From Boseongicola sp. (lineage in GTDB: Bacteria > Pseudomonadota > Alphaproteobacteria > Rhodobacterales > Rhodobacteraceae), in contig JAPPCV010000130.1 of assembly GCA_028824715.1 (NCBI GenBank), positions 1-48,126 on the forward strand: a DNA stretch of 48,126 nucleotides, given 5' to 3'. The position numbers were made by a program, and so were the translations under genes. The stretch's first letter is position 1. Each line of letters opens with the position of its first letter. The notes beneath the pieces were generated by a model, which saw only the letters and a list, made by a program, of their open reading frames with translations, ran no database searches and was not told the DNA's origin. Positions 34,084 through 44,197 of the stretch are shown in pieces.

Positions 34084-36168
34084 CTACTCCGCCGCAATCT
34101 TGATCACGGGATCCATCGTGTTCAGCTTGTCTTCGGACAGGTGGCACTTGATCTCGTGGCCATCCGCCAAGGTCCGCATCGGCGGCACCTCGCGGTCGCA
34201 CAGTCCGTCCCCGACCTCGTGCTTCCATCGGCATCGAGTCTGGAAGGGGCACCCGGACGGTGGATCCAGTGCAGACGGAATGTCGCCTTCGAGGACGATG
34301 TGCTGCTTCTCGACGCTTGTGTCCGCAATCGGGACAGCCGAGAGCAAGGCTTCGGTATAGGGGTGATAGGGCGGCGAGAAGACCTGGTCCGTTTCGCCGA
34401 TCTCGACGACATGGCCCAGGTACATGACCATGACCCTGTCCGCGAGATACCGGACGATGGAAAGATCGTGGCTGATGAAGAGCAGCGTCGTCTTCTCCTT
34501 CCGCTGGATCTCCATCAACAGGTCGGTGACGGCCGCCTGGACACTGACGTCAAGCGCCGAGACAGGCTCGTCCGCGATCACGATGCGGGCGCCGCCGGCA
34601 AATGCGCGCGCGATGCCGACACGCTGCTTCTGTCCCCCTGACAGCTGGCGCGGCATGCGCTCGGCAAATTCCCGGGGAAGCTTCACAAGATCGAGAAGCT
34701 CCAGCATGCGTTCCTGGCGCTCTTCCTCCGAATCGCCAACGCCGAAAACCTCAAGCGCACGGATGATCTGGCGGCCAACCGTCATCGAAGGGTTGAGCGT
34801 GTCAAAGGGATTCTGGAACACCATCTGCACGCTGGAGACCGTTTTCGGATCCCGCTCTTCGATCGGCACTTCCTGAATCTCTTCGTTGTCGAGGAGGATG
34901 CGGCCCGAGGTGGCCGTCTCAAGGCCCATCAGCACCTTGGCGAAGGTGGACTTGCCGCAACCGGACTCTCCGACGATTGCAAGCGTTTCGGATTCGTGCG
35001 CTGCGAAGGTCAGGGTCTCGTTCGCCTTGACCACTTTCTTGTCCCTGCCGCCAAACAGCATGTTCGCTGCCACCTCATAGAACTTCTTGAGCTGCTGCAT
35101 CTCGAGCACGACGGGGCCGGGCTCCGACTTTTCGAACGTCCGGCTCGACTTGACGGGCGCATCCCAGTCGATCTCGCGAAACTTCAGGCAGCGCGACTCG
35201 TGGCGATCGTCACCCTCGACATCGCCCATCCGGATCTCGCCTGAATCGCATCGACCTGCCTCGAAATAGTCGCAACGGGGCCCGAAGTTGCAGCCGGGCG
35301 GGCGCTCGTGCGGCAACGGGAAATTGCCCGGGATTGCCACGAGCGGCCGCATGTTCTTGTCGGCGCCGGGTAGCGGAATGGACCTGAACAGCGCCTGTGT
35401 ATAGGGGTGGCGCATCTTGTCAAAGACGTCTTCGATCGAGCCGGTCTCGACCGCCTCCCCGGAGTACATCACGCAGATCCGATCGCAGGTTTCAAGGACC
35501 AGCCCGAGATTGTGGCTGATGAACAGCATCGACGTGCCGTACTTCTTGCCAAGGTCCTTCACGAGCTCGACCACGGCAGCTTCGACCGTCACGTCGAGCG
35601 CCGTCGTGGGCTCGTCGAGGATCAGCAGGGACGGCTTGGACATCAGCGCCATGGCGATCACGATGCGCTGTTGCTGACCGCCCGAAAGCTGGTGAGGAAA
35701 GGACTCGAGTATTCGTTCTGGATCCGGCAGCCGGACATCCTCCACGACCTCAAGCGCACGCTTGCGGGCTTCCGACTTGCTCACGTCCTCATGGATCATC
35801 GGCACTTCCATGAGCTGCCTGCCGATCTTCATCGCCGGATTAAGGGACGCCATGGGCTCCTGGTAGATCATGGCGATTTCGGATCCCCGAATGTCGCGCA
35901 GTTCCTCTTGGCTCATGTCGTTCAGGTTCCGGCCCTTGAACCTGATCGAGCCGCCGACAATGCGTCCGTTGACACCCAGATCCTGCATGACTCCGAGTGC
36001 GACGGTGGACTTTCCGCAACCGGATTCCCCTACGAGACCCATCGCCTCCCCCGGTTCCACAGCGCAGGAAAAATCCATCACGGCAGGAATTTCTCGAAGC
36101 CGGGTGAAGAAGCTTATCGAAAGGTTCTCGATTTCAAGGATCGGGCCGTCATGGTCCGGCTTGTTCAT
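34084..36168 (-). CDS. Dipeptide/oligopeptide ABC importer ATPase with two fused nucleotide-binding domains
   Basis: The 694-residue protein fuses two Dpp/Opp ATPases, equivalent to DppD and DppF in one chain. Domain 1 has Walker A GESGCGKST, signature LSGGQQQR and Walker [13 protein letters not shown]. It is followed by a cysteine-bearing linker (CNFGPRCDYFEAGRC) of the oligopeptide-transporter C-terminal type. Domain 2 repeats GESGCGKST, LSGGQKQR and VIADEPVSALD, and ends in a second cysteine motif (CPFQTRC). The start is placed at MNKPDHDGPILEIENL since GGAGGG lies 5 nt upstream. It completes transporter 1, after the two permeases. The substrate is not determined by the ATPase. Confidence 0.92.
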   Translation of the reverse strand: MNKPDHDGPILEIENLSISFFTRLREIPAVMDFSCAVEPGEAMGLVGESGCGKSTVALGVMQDLGVNGRIVGGSIRFKGRNLNDMSQEELRDIRGSEIAMIYQEPMASLNPAMKIGRQLMEVPMIHEDVSKSEARKRALEVVEDVRLPDPERILESFPHQLSGGQQQRIVIAMALMSKPSLLILDEPTTALDVTVEAAVVELVKDLGKKYGTSMLFISHNLGLVLETCDRICVMYSGEAVETGSIEDVFDKMRHPYTQALFRSIPLPGADKNMRPLVAIPGNFPLPHERPPGCNFGPRCDYFEAGRCDSGEIRMGDVEGDDRHESRCLKFREIDWDAPVKSSRTFEKSEPGPVVLEMQQLKKFYEVAANMLFGGRDKKVVKANETLTFAAHESETLAIVGESGCGKSTFAKVLMGLETATSGRILLDNEEIQEVPIEERDPKTVSSVQMVFQNPFDTLNPSMTVGRQIIRALEVFGVGDSEEERQERMLELLDLVKLPREFAERMPRQLSGGQKQRVGIARAFAGGARIVIADEPVSALDVSVQAAVTDLLMEIQRKEKTTLLFISHDLSIVRYLADRVMVMYLGHVVEIGETDQVFSPPYHPYTEALLSAVPIADTSVEKQHIVLEGDIPSALDPPSGCPFQTRCRWKHEVGDGLCDREVPPMRTLADGHEIKCHLSEDKLNTMDPVIKIAAE

Positions 36169-36292
36169 TGTGCCCTCCATGTCACATGGGCAGCGCAGCA
36201 GGCGGCGCGCGCCCTGGATGTGAAGCGGTGCGGAACGCCGGGCATGCCTGATCTCGCCCTGGAATCCGCCGCAGACGCCGCCTTGGTCATCA

Positions 36293-37705
36293 TCAGTCCC
36301 TCAGGCTCTCTTCCCGAAGCCCGTCCGCCAGAAGGTTCAGGCCCAGGACGAGACTCATCAGCGAGAAGGCTGGAGCCAGGGCGGGATGGGGGAAGATCGA
36401 CAGGAGTTTCCGTCCGTCATTGATCGTCGATCCCCAGTCCGGACTTTCCGGGCTGAGACCAAGGCCGAAGAAGCCAAGGGTTCCGAGGAGAATGGTCGTG
36501 TAGCCGATCCTCAGGCAGAAATCGACGATGAGCGGCCCGCGCGCATTGGGCAGGATCTCCCAAAGCATGATGTACCAGGGTCCTTCCCCGCGCGTCTGGC
36601 CGGCCGCAACGTAGTCGCGCGTCTTGATGTCGAGCGCGATGCCTCTCACGATCCGGAAGACGGTGGGTGAATTGACAAAGACGACGCTGACGAAGACCAC
36701 CAGAAGATTGGGCGGGAATTCGATCAAGCCCAGCGGGTCAGCGTTCCAGGCGACACCGGAATAAATCCAGAGGCCGAGCACCAGCGCGATCACCAGGTAC
36801 ACGCTCCGCTTCACCGGCTGCACGTAGAAGCGCGAGTTGATCAGGATCACCATGAATATGATCGGGAAGATGAAGAGCACTGCCGCCATGTAGACGGGAA
36901 TTCCGGTCTGCACGATTTCCGGCGTGACCAGCAGGTAGAAGAGGAGGATCACGGGGAAGGCCAGGATCAGGTTGGAGACGAAGCTCAGGATCGTGTCAAG
37001 CCGCCCTCCGAAATACGCGGCCGGCAGGCCCAGCGTGATCCCCACCATGAACGCGAAAAGCGTTGCGAATGGCGCGACCTTGACGACCTCCCACGCCCCC
37101 TTGACCACGCGGCTGAAGACATCGCGGGCAAGGTTGTCGCCGCCCAGGAGGTAGTAGGGAAACGCACCTTCCACGTCCGGGAGCGCCGTCCCCGGCACCT
37201 TGTTCTTCATGCCCGAGACCTGAGCGAGCGGATCATGCGTCACGATCAGGTCCATTGCCCCGAAGATGGCCGTGAAGACCCAGAACATGACGATCGCGAA
37301 TCCGATCATGCCGACCATGCTGTCGAACAGCTTGCCGTAGAGCCCGAGACGCCGCTTGAATGCGATCGAAGCCGCGAAGGTGGCCAGGAGGGCAATCCAG
37401 ACGGGCAGGAGACGGGTCGAGACAGCGCCGACGATGCCCTTGGCCTCCAGGGACGGCATCAGGATGCCGCCAACGACATAGGCAAGAATCATCAGCAGGA
37501 TCAGCCCTGCGATGATCTTGACGCCAAGAACCGCGTATTCCGCAAGTTTCCGGGTGGAGGCACTGACCTCATGCTCGACGATGTCTTCCGCGGCGAGGAA
37601 TGTCGCCACGATCTGAACCACGACGGCAATTCCAAATGCGATCCAGGCAAGCAGGAACATCGGATCAAGGACGGAGAGGCTGCCGGTCCAGGTCAAGGGC
37701 TCCAT
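36293..37705 (-). CDS. ABC importer permease, DppC type, with N-terminal membrane extension
   Basis: The 470-residue inner-membrane protein carries the DppC-type permease domain in its C-terminal two-thirds. The ATPase-contacting EAA-like loop reads DYVAAGQTRGEGPWYIMLWEILPNARGPLI, and LGFFGLGLSPESPDWG follows. Ordinary DppC proteins have about 300 residues. Here about 150 N-terminal residues add roughly four hydrophobic segments before GGDNLARDVFSRVV. The function of that extension is unknown. GGAGGAGCGGCGTC precedes the ATG. It follows the DppB-type permease by 13 bp, so the two pores are made together. Confidence 0.9.
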   Translation of the reverse strand: MEPLTWTGSLSVLDPMFLLAWIAFGIAVVVQIVATFLAAEDIVEHEVSASTRKLAEYAVLGVKIIAGLILLMILAYVVGGILMPSLEAKGIVGAVSTRLLPVWIALLATFAASIAFKRRLGLYGKLFDSMVGMIGFAIVMFWVFTAIFGAMDLIVTHDPLAQVSGMKNKVPGTALPDVEGAFPYYLLGGDNLARDVFSRVVKGAWEVVKVAPFATLFAFMVGITLGLPAAYFGGRLDTILSFVSNLILAFPVILLFYLLVTPEIVQTGIPVYMAAVLFIFPIIFMVILINSRFYVQPVKRSVYLVIALVLGLWIYSGVAWNADPLGLIEFPPNLLVVFVSVVFVNSPTVFRIVRGIALDIKTRDYVAAGQTRGEGPWYIMLWEILPNARGPLIVDFCLRIGYTTILLGTLGFFGLGLSPESPDWGSTINDGRKLLSIFPHPALAPAFSLMSLVLGLNLLADGLREESLRD

Positions 37706-37718
37706 GACGCCGCTCCTC

Positions 37719-38765
37719 CTACGAAATCTGAATGCGGGGGTTCAGGAAGACGTATCCGATGTCGGATATGAGCTGCGTGACAAGCACGACAACGACGGCC
37801 ACCACGGAACAGGCGAGCAGAAGCGAGATGTCGTTGTTGCCCGCCGCCGCCACGAGCACCCAGCCGAATCCCTTGTAGTTGAAAAGGGTCTCGACGATCA
37901 CGACGCCGTTCAGGAGCCACGGAAACTGAAGCATGATGACCGTGAACGGCGCGATCAGCGCGTTTCTGAGCGCGTGCTTCAGGACGACGTTGCGAAAACT
38001 GACGCCCTTGAGCCGTGCGGTGCGGATGAACTGGGCGGTCATGACTTCGGTCATCGAGGCGCGCGTCATCCTGGCGATGTACCCCACGCCGTAGAGCGAG
38101 ATTGTCAGCACGGGCAGGAGAAAGTTCTCGAGCGTCGCGTTGTCCGCCGCACTTGTCGCGGTGCCCTTGAAGATCTTCCAGCCGGCCGAGGAGGCGAGCA
38201 GCGTAATGAGAATGACGCCGGAAACATATTCAGGCGTGGCCGTCGACGCGATGGAGAATGTCGAGAGCGACCTGTCCAGGCGGGAACCCTCGCGCATGCC
38301 GGCAAGGACGCCGATGATCAGCGCCGAAGGCACCATCACGACCAACACCCAGAACATCAGCTTTCCGGTGAGGCCGAGCCGGGTCGCGATGATGCTGCTG
38401 ACATCGTCCTTGAAGACGGTCGAGAACCCCCAGTCACCTTGCAACAGCCCGCAAAAGCGTGGCGCCTCCGACGGGTCCATGCCCCTTGTCGCACATCGGG
38501 CCGTGATGGCACCGGTTTCCGGATTCTCGTGCACAAAGCCGGGGACGACACCAAGCCACTGTCCGTACTTGATCAGCAGTGGCTGCAAGTGGCCGTGCCT
38601 CTCGAGATACGAAATCACGGCTTCATCCGACATCCGCTGGTTGCCCTGCGTTTTCGCCAGCTTCTCCAGGGCCGGATAGAGATTCGTCAGAAAGAACACG
38701 ACAAATGTCAGGCACAGCGCTGTCAGGATCATGACGCCAACGCGGCGCAGGATGAAAATTCCCAT
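37719..38765 (-). CDS. ABC importer permease, DppB type
   Basis: The 348-residue membrane permease begins MGIFILRRVGVMILTALCLTFVVFFLTNL, as DppB proteins do. It has the conserved RTARLKGVSFRNVVLKHALRNALI coupling loop near residue 250 and ends VFLNPRIQIS. An insertion of about 40 residues, rich in polar residues and with two Cys (ARCATRGMDPSEAPRFCG), lies after the first helix. It would project to the periplasm. GGGAGATCTC precedes the ATG. With the DppC-type partner and the fused ATPase it makes the membrane part of transporter 1. Confidence 0.91.
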   Translation of the reverse strand: MGIFILRRVGVMILTALCLTFVVFFLTNLYPALEKLAKTQGNQRMSDEAVISYLERHGHLQPLLIKYGQWLGVVPGFVHENPETGAITARCATRGMDPSEAPRFCGLLQGDWGFSTVFKDDVSSIIATRLGLTGKLMFWVLVVMVPSALIIGVLAGMREGSRLDRSLSTFSIASTATPEYVSGVILITLLASSAGWKIFKGTATSAADNATLENFLLPVLTISLYGVGYIARMTRASMTEVMTAQFIRTARLKGVSFRNVVLKHALRNALIAPFTVIMLQFPWLLNGVVIVETLFNYKGFGWVLVAAAGNNDISLLLACSVVAVVVVLVTQLISDIGYVFLNPRIQIS

Positions 38766-38843
38766 GAGATCTCCCTGTCTTCTAGCGCGGGATCAAGTTG
38801 CCTGAACGCCCCGGTGCCATGCCTGCCGAACCGGAGACAAGGG

Positions 38844-38872
38844 CCGGGGGCGCCCGTTCCGGGCGCCCCCGG
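38844..38872 (-). terminator. Strong stem-loop between binding protein and permease
   Basis: A perfect 13-bp GC stem (CCGGGGGCGCCCG with its complement) closes a TTC loop, 10 bp after the binding-protein stop. No T-run follows on the transcript. Such structures after the first gene of ABC operons usually protect the upstream mRNA and reduce read-through, so the binding protein is made in excess. Confidence 0.7.
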
Positions 38873-38882
38873 CACAATGCCA

Positions 38883-40532
38883 TCAGGCCGCGAAACCTAG
38901 CTTGTAGACATGAATCTCGAAGGTGATGTGCATGTCGGCGCCCACGATTCCGGGCTTTCCGTGCCTGTAGACCGACCGCCAGTATGGCTGCACCGTCACG
39001 CCTTCGTCCTGGATGAGCTTCTGGATCTTGGCCATGACTGCGCGACGCTTTTCGACGTCGGCCAAGGCCTGGGCCTCCACCAACAGCGCGTCGAATTCGG
39101 GATTCGCCCAGCCGAACTCGTTCCAGGCTTCGCCTGAGCGATATGCCAGGGCGAGAACCTGCACGCCCAGTGGCCGGTGGTTCCAGTTGGTCGAACTGAA
39201 CGGATACTTGGCCCAGTCATTCCAGAAGGTCGAACCCGGCAGGATCGTGCGCTTGATGTTGAAGCCCGCGTCGCGAAGCTGGGCGGCGACGGCGTCGGTC
39301 GTGTTCTTCCGCCAGTCGTCGTCGATCGACACGAGTTCATGTTCGTAGTCCATCTTGCCCGCATCTTCCATCAGTGCGCGGGCCTGATCGACATCACGCG
39401 CGATCGGCGGCAGTTCCGCGTATTCCGGATGAACCGGTGCGACGTGATGGTTCTCGGCCTGAACGCCGCGGTCGCCATAGCCAAGTTCGAGACATACCGC
39501 ATTGTCCACGGCAAGCTGCAGCGCCCTGCGGACTCGAACGTCGGCATAGGGCTTCTCGCCGTCGATTTCGGCCAGCTGGTTCGGGCGGATGACGATCGTC
39601 GCCGCAGTGACCACCTCGGACTTCTCGAATCCGAGGTCGTCCATCACGTCGATGAACTCGCCGACCGACTCGTAGAGGAAGTCCACTTCGTCTGCCTCAA
39701 GCGCGGCCAGCCAGGCGGCCGGGTCGGTGCCGAAATCGACGAACTCGATGCGGTCCAGCGCCGGCTTGCCGAATACTGCTTCACCCCACCATTGATGATT
39801 CTCGTTGCGGGTGATCGCGCCCTTCACGCCGACCTCGAGCTCCGTCATGAGGTACGGCCCGGTGCCAACGGCATTCATGGCATCGTCGGCATTGAACGAC
39901 GAATGGATGATGGCGGCCGGATAGTCCGCCATGCCCGGAATGACGGTGATGTCAGGTCTTGGCAGGTTCAGGCGAACGGTGAGGTTGTCCACGACTTCGA
40001 CAGAGCCGTCGATGGCCTTCTGGGTCGCCGGATCGATCAGGACGCCGAAGCGCCCGGCCATCGAGTTGCCTTCGACCGCCTTGTCGGCCCACCCGATGAT
40101 GTTGCGGGCCACGTCTTCCGCGGTGAAGTCATCGCCGTTGTTCCACTTGACTCCCGGGCGGACGTGAAGCGTGAACTGCGTCGCATCATCGTTCGCTTCC
40201 CAGCTTTCGAGCAGCATCGGCTTGAAGGAGCCGTCATTGTTGTATTCGACCAGGTACTCCAGGGTGCCGCGGGTGTAGTTTGCGATCTGGCTCCAGTCGT
40301 AGACGCGCGGCTCCTTCAGCGCACGCACCTCCATCTGGATGCGCATCGTGCCGCCCATCTTCGCGTGCGAACTGGCCTGGACCGGAGCGCTTGCCCCGAT
40401 CAGCCCGTATGCTGCCGAGGTGGCAACACCCAAGGCCGTCGCCCGGGTCAGGAATTCGCGGCGGCTGATCTTGCCTTCGCGATATTCCTCCGCATGCATG
40501 AGGGCGGCAGGGTGGATTCTCTTTGTTGTCAT
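38883..40532 (-). CDS. Extracellular solute-binding protein family 5, Tat-exported (transporter 1)
   Basis: The 549-residue protein starts [20 protein letters not shown] and has a twin-arginine signal, [20 protein letters not shown], before an Ala-rich stretch ending VQA. The body is SBP family 5: [56 protein letters not shown], and [14 protein letters not shown]. It captures the substrate, probably a peptide or a related compound, in the periplasm and delivers it to the permeases. GGGAG lies about 10 nt before ATG 40532. An earlier in-frame start would place 33 unrelated residues before the signal. A strong stem-loop separates it from the permease genes. Confidence 0.92.
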   Translation of the reverse strand: MTTKRIHPAALMHAEEYREGKISRREFLTRATALGVATSAAYGLIGASAPVQASSHAKMGGTMRIQMEVRALKEPRVYDWSQIANYTRGTLEYLVEYNNDGSFKPMLLESWEANDDATQFTLHVRPGVKWNNGDDFTAEDVARNIIGWADKAVEGNSMAGRFGVLIDPATQKAIDGSVEVVDNLTVRLNLPRPDITVIPGMADYPAAIIHSSFNADDAMNAVGTGPYLMTELEVGVKGAITRNENHQWWGEAVFGKPALDRIEFVDFGTDPAAWLAALEADEVDFLYESVGEFIDVMDDLGFEKSEVVTAATIVIRPNQLAEIDGEKPYADVRVRRALQLAVDNAVCLELGYGDRGVQAENHHVAPVHPEYAELPPIARDVDQARALMEDAGKMDYEHELVSIDDDWRKNTTDAVAAQLRDAGFNIKRTILPGSTFWNDWAKYPFSSTNWNHRPLGVQVLALAYRSGEAWNEFGWANPEFDALLVEAQALADVEKRRAVMAKIQKLIQDEGVTVQPYWRSVYRHGKPGIVGADMHITFEIHVYKLGFAA

Positions 40533-41499
40533 GTCGTCTGTTCTCCCGGTAGTTTGTTTCGGGCGGTGCCCATTCACTTCATTGCAACCGCGATCCGTGT
40601 CATCTTCGACACGCGTCCCCCATAAGGTCAACGGCTGTCTGCGGCATCAAGTATAACGTTTGCGACATCAATTTCACCCAAAAACGACACTTCCGCGGGC
40701 ACTGCGTGGATTCAAGGTCGGGCCCGACACTGTCCGTGTGCGCGACCCAGGATGATTCGCTGCAGGATTGCGGTCACGTTGACCCGAGACCCGCGCCACG
40801 CCCTCCAGCCCGGGTCGCTCACCAATCCAAGGATTTCTGCACCGCCCGACGAACTGGAGCGGCGCTGCCTGCCTGCCGACGCCAATGACGGAACACGGTG
40901 CTCGATCGGCAGCAGTTCCCGGGCCCGGGAGCGGTGGGCGGGGAGAGCAACCGGTACGATCAGCAAGCGGCATGCCGCTGGCGAGAGTTCCCGGCACGAC
41001 TTGGCAGTGGCCCGCCCTGTCAGCGCCCGGCGGCAGCGATGCTTTGGTCACAATTGCGGCGAACGCACTCCCGTGGTCCGGCGCAAGGCGAACGCCACGT
41101 GACCCAAGGGCATCTGGCACGGCGAAACCGAACTTGGGCCGCCTATGCGGGGGCAGAGACCGGCTGACGCCGGACTCCTCTTCCTGGCGGGCAAGCCGGC
41201 CCGGGATCGAGCGTCCTTCAGCATCCGAAAGTCGGTGAAGGCGAACGGCATCGATTGCACGCGGTGCGCGGGGTGGTGAATCCAGCGCATTCCCGCCATC
41301 CGTTCCATCAGGCTCGGTCCCGAAGCGGTCATGGATCAGGACGGGCCAAATGATGGCGTACAGGAAATGCCAGGAAGGCCGCCATGATCGCCCTAACCTC
41401 TGGAGTTGCACTTCATGGAGGGAGGGGGCATTATCGTAAATGTACAATGCCTAAAATAGCGGAATGCAAAGAATCTCAAGCATCCGGGAAGGAGCAAAC
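40533..41499. other. Divergent spacer between the two binding-protein genes
   Basis: This 967-bp stretch separates two head-to-head transporters and is far longer than two promoters need. Long frames are open (40674-41447 minus, 40752-41102 plus), but none resembles a known protein. On the right side a possible promoter is TTGCAC (41406-41411), 17 bp, CATTAT (41429-41434). On the left side a TATACT lies near 40650 on the minus strand. Both are weak. The spacer may hold degraded sequence or an unrecognised gene. Confidence 0.4.
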
Positions 41500-43107
41500 A
41501 TGACGAAACGAAGCCAGGACTTGATTGACCGCCTTGCGCGGGAGGCACGGAAGGGTCGAGTTTCCCGCCGGGAGTTCATGCACCACTCGATTGTCGCGGG
41601 CGTGACCGCCACGACTGCGGCGGGTCTTTGGACCAGCAAGGTTGCAGCGCAGACCCCTAGTCGCGGCGGCACGTTCCGTGTTGCGCAGCATGACGGCAAT
41701 ACGTCGGACCAGCATGATCCCGGTCTCTATCAGTCGAACTTCGAGATTGCCTATACCCACACGGTCCGGGCATATTTGACAATGATCAATCAGGACGGAA
41801 CGCTTGGACCCGACGTCGCCTCGGAATGGTCAGCGACGCCGGACGCGATGGAGTGGACGTTCAAGATCAACGACCGCGCAACGTTCCACAGCGGCAAGAA
41901 AGTCACGACCGCCGACGTCGTTGCATCAATGAACCACCACCGTGGCGACGCGTCGACTTCTGCAGCCAAGGCGCTTCTGGCCTCTGTAGAGGATCTCGTC
42001 GACAACGGCGACGGCACGGTGACATTCAAGCTGGCCGCACCGAATGCCGACCTGCCGTGGATCATGCCGGACTATCACCTCGCGATCCTGCCGGATAACG
42101 GCGACGGCACTGTTGACTGGCAATCGGGCTTCGGTTGCGGTCCTTACAAGATGGTCGAACTGGAGTTTGGCGTCGGCGGACGGTTCGTGCGTCACGACGA
42201 CTGGCACGGCGACGGCGCGTATTTTGACGAGGTTGAGTTCCTCGTCATCAATGATCCGAATGCCCGCCAGACAGCGCTGATCACCGGGGATGTCGATGCC
42301 ACGAGCCTGCTCGAGAACAAGACCCTCGGGCTGCTTGGCCGAAACCCGAACGTTGAAATCGACAATGTCTCGTCGGCCCAGTGCATCACCATGCCGATGC
42401 ATGTCGACGTCGCGCCATTCGACAACCTGGACGTGCGAATGGCATTGAAACTGGCAATCAACCGCGAAGAACTGATCGAGAAGATCACCTTCGGCGCGGC
42501 GACGATCGGCAACGACTTCCACCATTCGCCAGCGATGCCGTACTTCCCGTCGGAAATTCCGCAGCGCGAATACGATCCCGACAAGGCCAAGTGGCACTTG
42601 GAACAGGCCGGCATGGACGGACTCTCGGTTGATTTCTCGACTGCGGATTCGATTACCACGGGTGCGGTCGACGCGGCGATTCTCTATGCGGAGCACGCCA
42701 AGGCTGCAGGGATCAACATCAACGTGGTGCGTGAACCGAACGACAGCTACTGGGCTGATGTCTGGCTGGTCAAGCCGTGGTGCATGGTCACCTGGGGCGC
42801 GCGCCCGACACCGGACGTGATGTACACGCTGGCTTACAAGGACGATGCGGCATGGAATGAATCGCACTGGAAGAACCCGCGGTTCAACGAGCTCCTGCTG
42901 CAGGCGAAGGCGGAACTGGACGACGCCAAGCGGGCCGAGATGTACCACGAGATGGGCATGTTGGCGCGCGATGACGGCGGCACGGTGATTCCTTACTTCC
43001 CGAACTTCGTCTATGGTCGCCGGTCCAACGTCAACCATATCGGCCAGCTTTCGCCAGCCTGGCAGATGGACGGGTACCGCCACGCAAGCCGATGGTGGTT
43101 CGCGTAG
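41500..43107 (+). CDS. Extracellular solute-binding protein family 5, Tat-exported (transporter 2)
   Basis: The 535-residue reading starts at MTKRSQDLIDRLAREARKG, with GGGAAGGAG five nt before ATG 41500. The twin-arginine signal SRREFMHHSIVAGVTATTAAG leads to a probable cleavage after VAAQ. The mature part shows SBP family 5 features: GTLGPDVASEWSATPDAMEWTFKINDRATFHSGKKVTTADVVASM, CGPYKMVELE, and VRMALKLAINREELIEK. It is related to the binding protein of transporter 1 in layout, but sequence identity by eye is low, so a different ligand is likely. It leads the plus-strand operon. Confidence 0.92.
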   Translation: MTKRSQDLIDRLAREARKGRVSRREFMHHSIVAGVTATTAAGLWTSKVAAQTPSRGGTFRVAQHDGNTSDQHDPGLYQSNFEIAYTHTVRAYLTMINQDGTLGPDVASEWSATPDAMEWTFKINDRATFHSGKKVTTADVVASMNHHRGDASTSAAKALLASVEDLVDNGDGTVTFKLAAPNADLPWIMPDYHLAILPDNGDGTVDWQSGFGCGPYKMVELEFGVGGRFVRHDDWHGDGAYFDEVEFLVINDPNARQTALITGDVDATSLLENKTLGLLGRNPNVEIDNVSSAQCITMPMHVDVAPFDNLDVRMALKLAINREELIEKITFGAATIGNDFHHSPAMPYFPSEIPQREYDPDKAKWHLEQAGMDGLSVDFSTADSITTGAVDAAILYAEHAKAAGININVVREPNDSYWADVWLVKPWCMVTWGARPTPDVMYTLAYKDDAAWNESHWKNPRFNELLLQAKAELDDAKRAEMYHEMGMLARDDGGTVIPYFPNFVYGRRSNVNHIGQLSPAWQMDGYRHASRWWFA

Positions 43108-43117
43108 ACCAACGGCC

Positions 43118-43146
43118 CGGGCCCGGGCCACATACACCCGGGCCCG
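43118..43146 (+). terminator. GC-rich stem-loop after the second binding-protein gene
   Basis: A 10-bp stem around GGGCCCGGG closes a 9-nt loop, beginning 11 bp after the stop. It is placed like the stem-loop of transporter 1 and has no T-run. It likely stabilises the binding-protein mRNA rather than ending transcription. Confidence 0.62.
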
Positions 43147-43230
43147 CCGAGATTGTTGCGGTGCGGCATTCTTGCGGCACCGCAAGTCAAATGATCGGGA
43201 CACGCCCGGCACCAACAGTCGGAGGGGTTT

Positions 43231-44187
43231 ATGGGGGATATTCTGGGGCTGGTCGCAAAACGACTGGGCCTTGGACTGGTCACACTTCTTGTCGTGTCGG
43301 TCCTAATTTTCTTCGCGGTCGAATTGCTGCCCGGTGACATCGCCCAGGCCGTGCTCGGCCAGATGGCAACCGAGGAAACCCTTGCCAAGTTGCGCGAGGA
43401 GATGGGGCTCGAACGCCCGGCGGTCGTGCGTTACCTTGATTGGCTCGCCGGCGCGGTGACAGGCGATTTCGGCACTTCGCTCATTGACGGTGAACCGGTG
43501 ACCGCCAAGATCGCGGACCGCTTTGTCAGCACATTGTTCCTTGCCGCCTATGCGGCAGTGATCGCTGTCCCGTTTGCGATCGCGCTCGGCATCGTCGTCG
43601 CGCTCCTCCGGAATTCGATATTCGACCGGGTTGCGAACGTCGTGACACTGACTTCAATTTCTTCGCCAGAGTTCTTCCTCGGCTACATCCTGATCCTTTA
43701 TCTCGCCGTCAAGTGGAGCATGTTCCCTGCGATTGCGAGCCTTTCGTCAGGAATGACATTTCTGGAACTGCTCGAACGCACTTTCCTGCCCGCGCTGACG
43801 CTTGTGCTTGTCGTGACCGCGCACATGATGCGGATGACGCGCGCGGCGATCATCAACCTGCTTGCATCACCCTATATCGAGATGGCGCGGCTCAAGGGCG
43901 CACCGCCATGGAAAGTGATCGTGAGGCACGCGCTGCCCAACGCCTGGGCGCCCATCATCAACGTGGTGGCGCTGAACCTCGCGTATCTGGTCACCGGAGT
44001 GGTTCTGGTCGAGGTTGTGTTCGTCTATCCGGGTATCGGCCAGCTTCTGGTCGATGCAGTCGCGAAACGCGACTTCCCGATCGTGCAGGCGTGTTGCCTT
44101 ATCTTCGCGGCCACATTCATTCTCTTGAACCTGGCGGCGGATGTGGGGGCAATCCTCACGAATCCGCGCCTGCGGCATCCAAAGTGA
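43231..44187 (+). CDS. ABC importer permease, DppB type (transporter 2)
   Basis: The 318-residue permease begins MGDILGLVAKRLGLGLVTLLVVSVLIFFAVELLPGD, the classical DppB N-terminus. It has the periplasmic segment with LREEMGLERPAVVRYLDWLAGAVTGDFGTSL, the coupling loop EMARLKGAPPWKVIVRHALPNAWAP near residue 210, and the C-terminal YPGIGQLLVDAVAKRDFPIVQ. Length and motifs are standard, unlike its counterpart in transporter 1. CGGAGGGG lies 6 nt before the ATG. The next permease begins 11 bp after its stop. Confidence 0.93.
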   Translation: MGDILGLVAKRLGLGLVTLLVVSVLIFFAVELLPGDIAQAVLGQMATEETLAKLREEMGLERPAVVRYLDWLAGAVTGDFGTSLIDGEPVTAKIADRFVSTLFLAAYAAVIAVPFAIALGIVVALLRNSIFDRVANVVTLTSISSPEFFLGYILILYLAVKWSMFPAIASLSSGMTFLELLERTFLPALTLVLVVTAHMMRMTRAAIINLLASPYIEMARLKGAPPWKVIVRHALPNAWAPIINVVALNLAYLVTGVVLVEVVFVYPGIGQLLVDAVAKRDFPIVQACCLIFAATFILLNLAADVGAILTNPRLRHPK

Positions 44188-44197
44188 GGGCAGCATC

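Noticed and set aside
40674-41447. A 257-codon minus-strand frame in the transporter spacer
   Set aside because: It has no ribosome site, no domain resemblance and a biased Arg/Pro/Gly content expected by chance at this GC. It is recorded only as part of the unexplained spacer.
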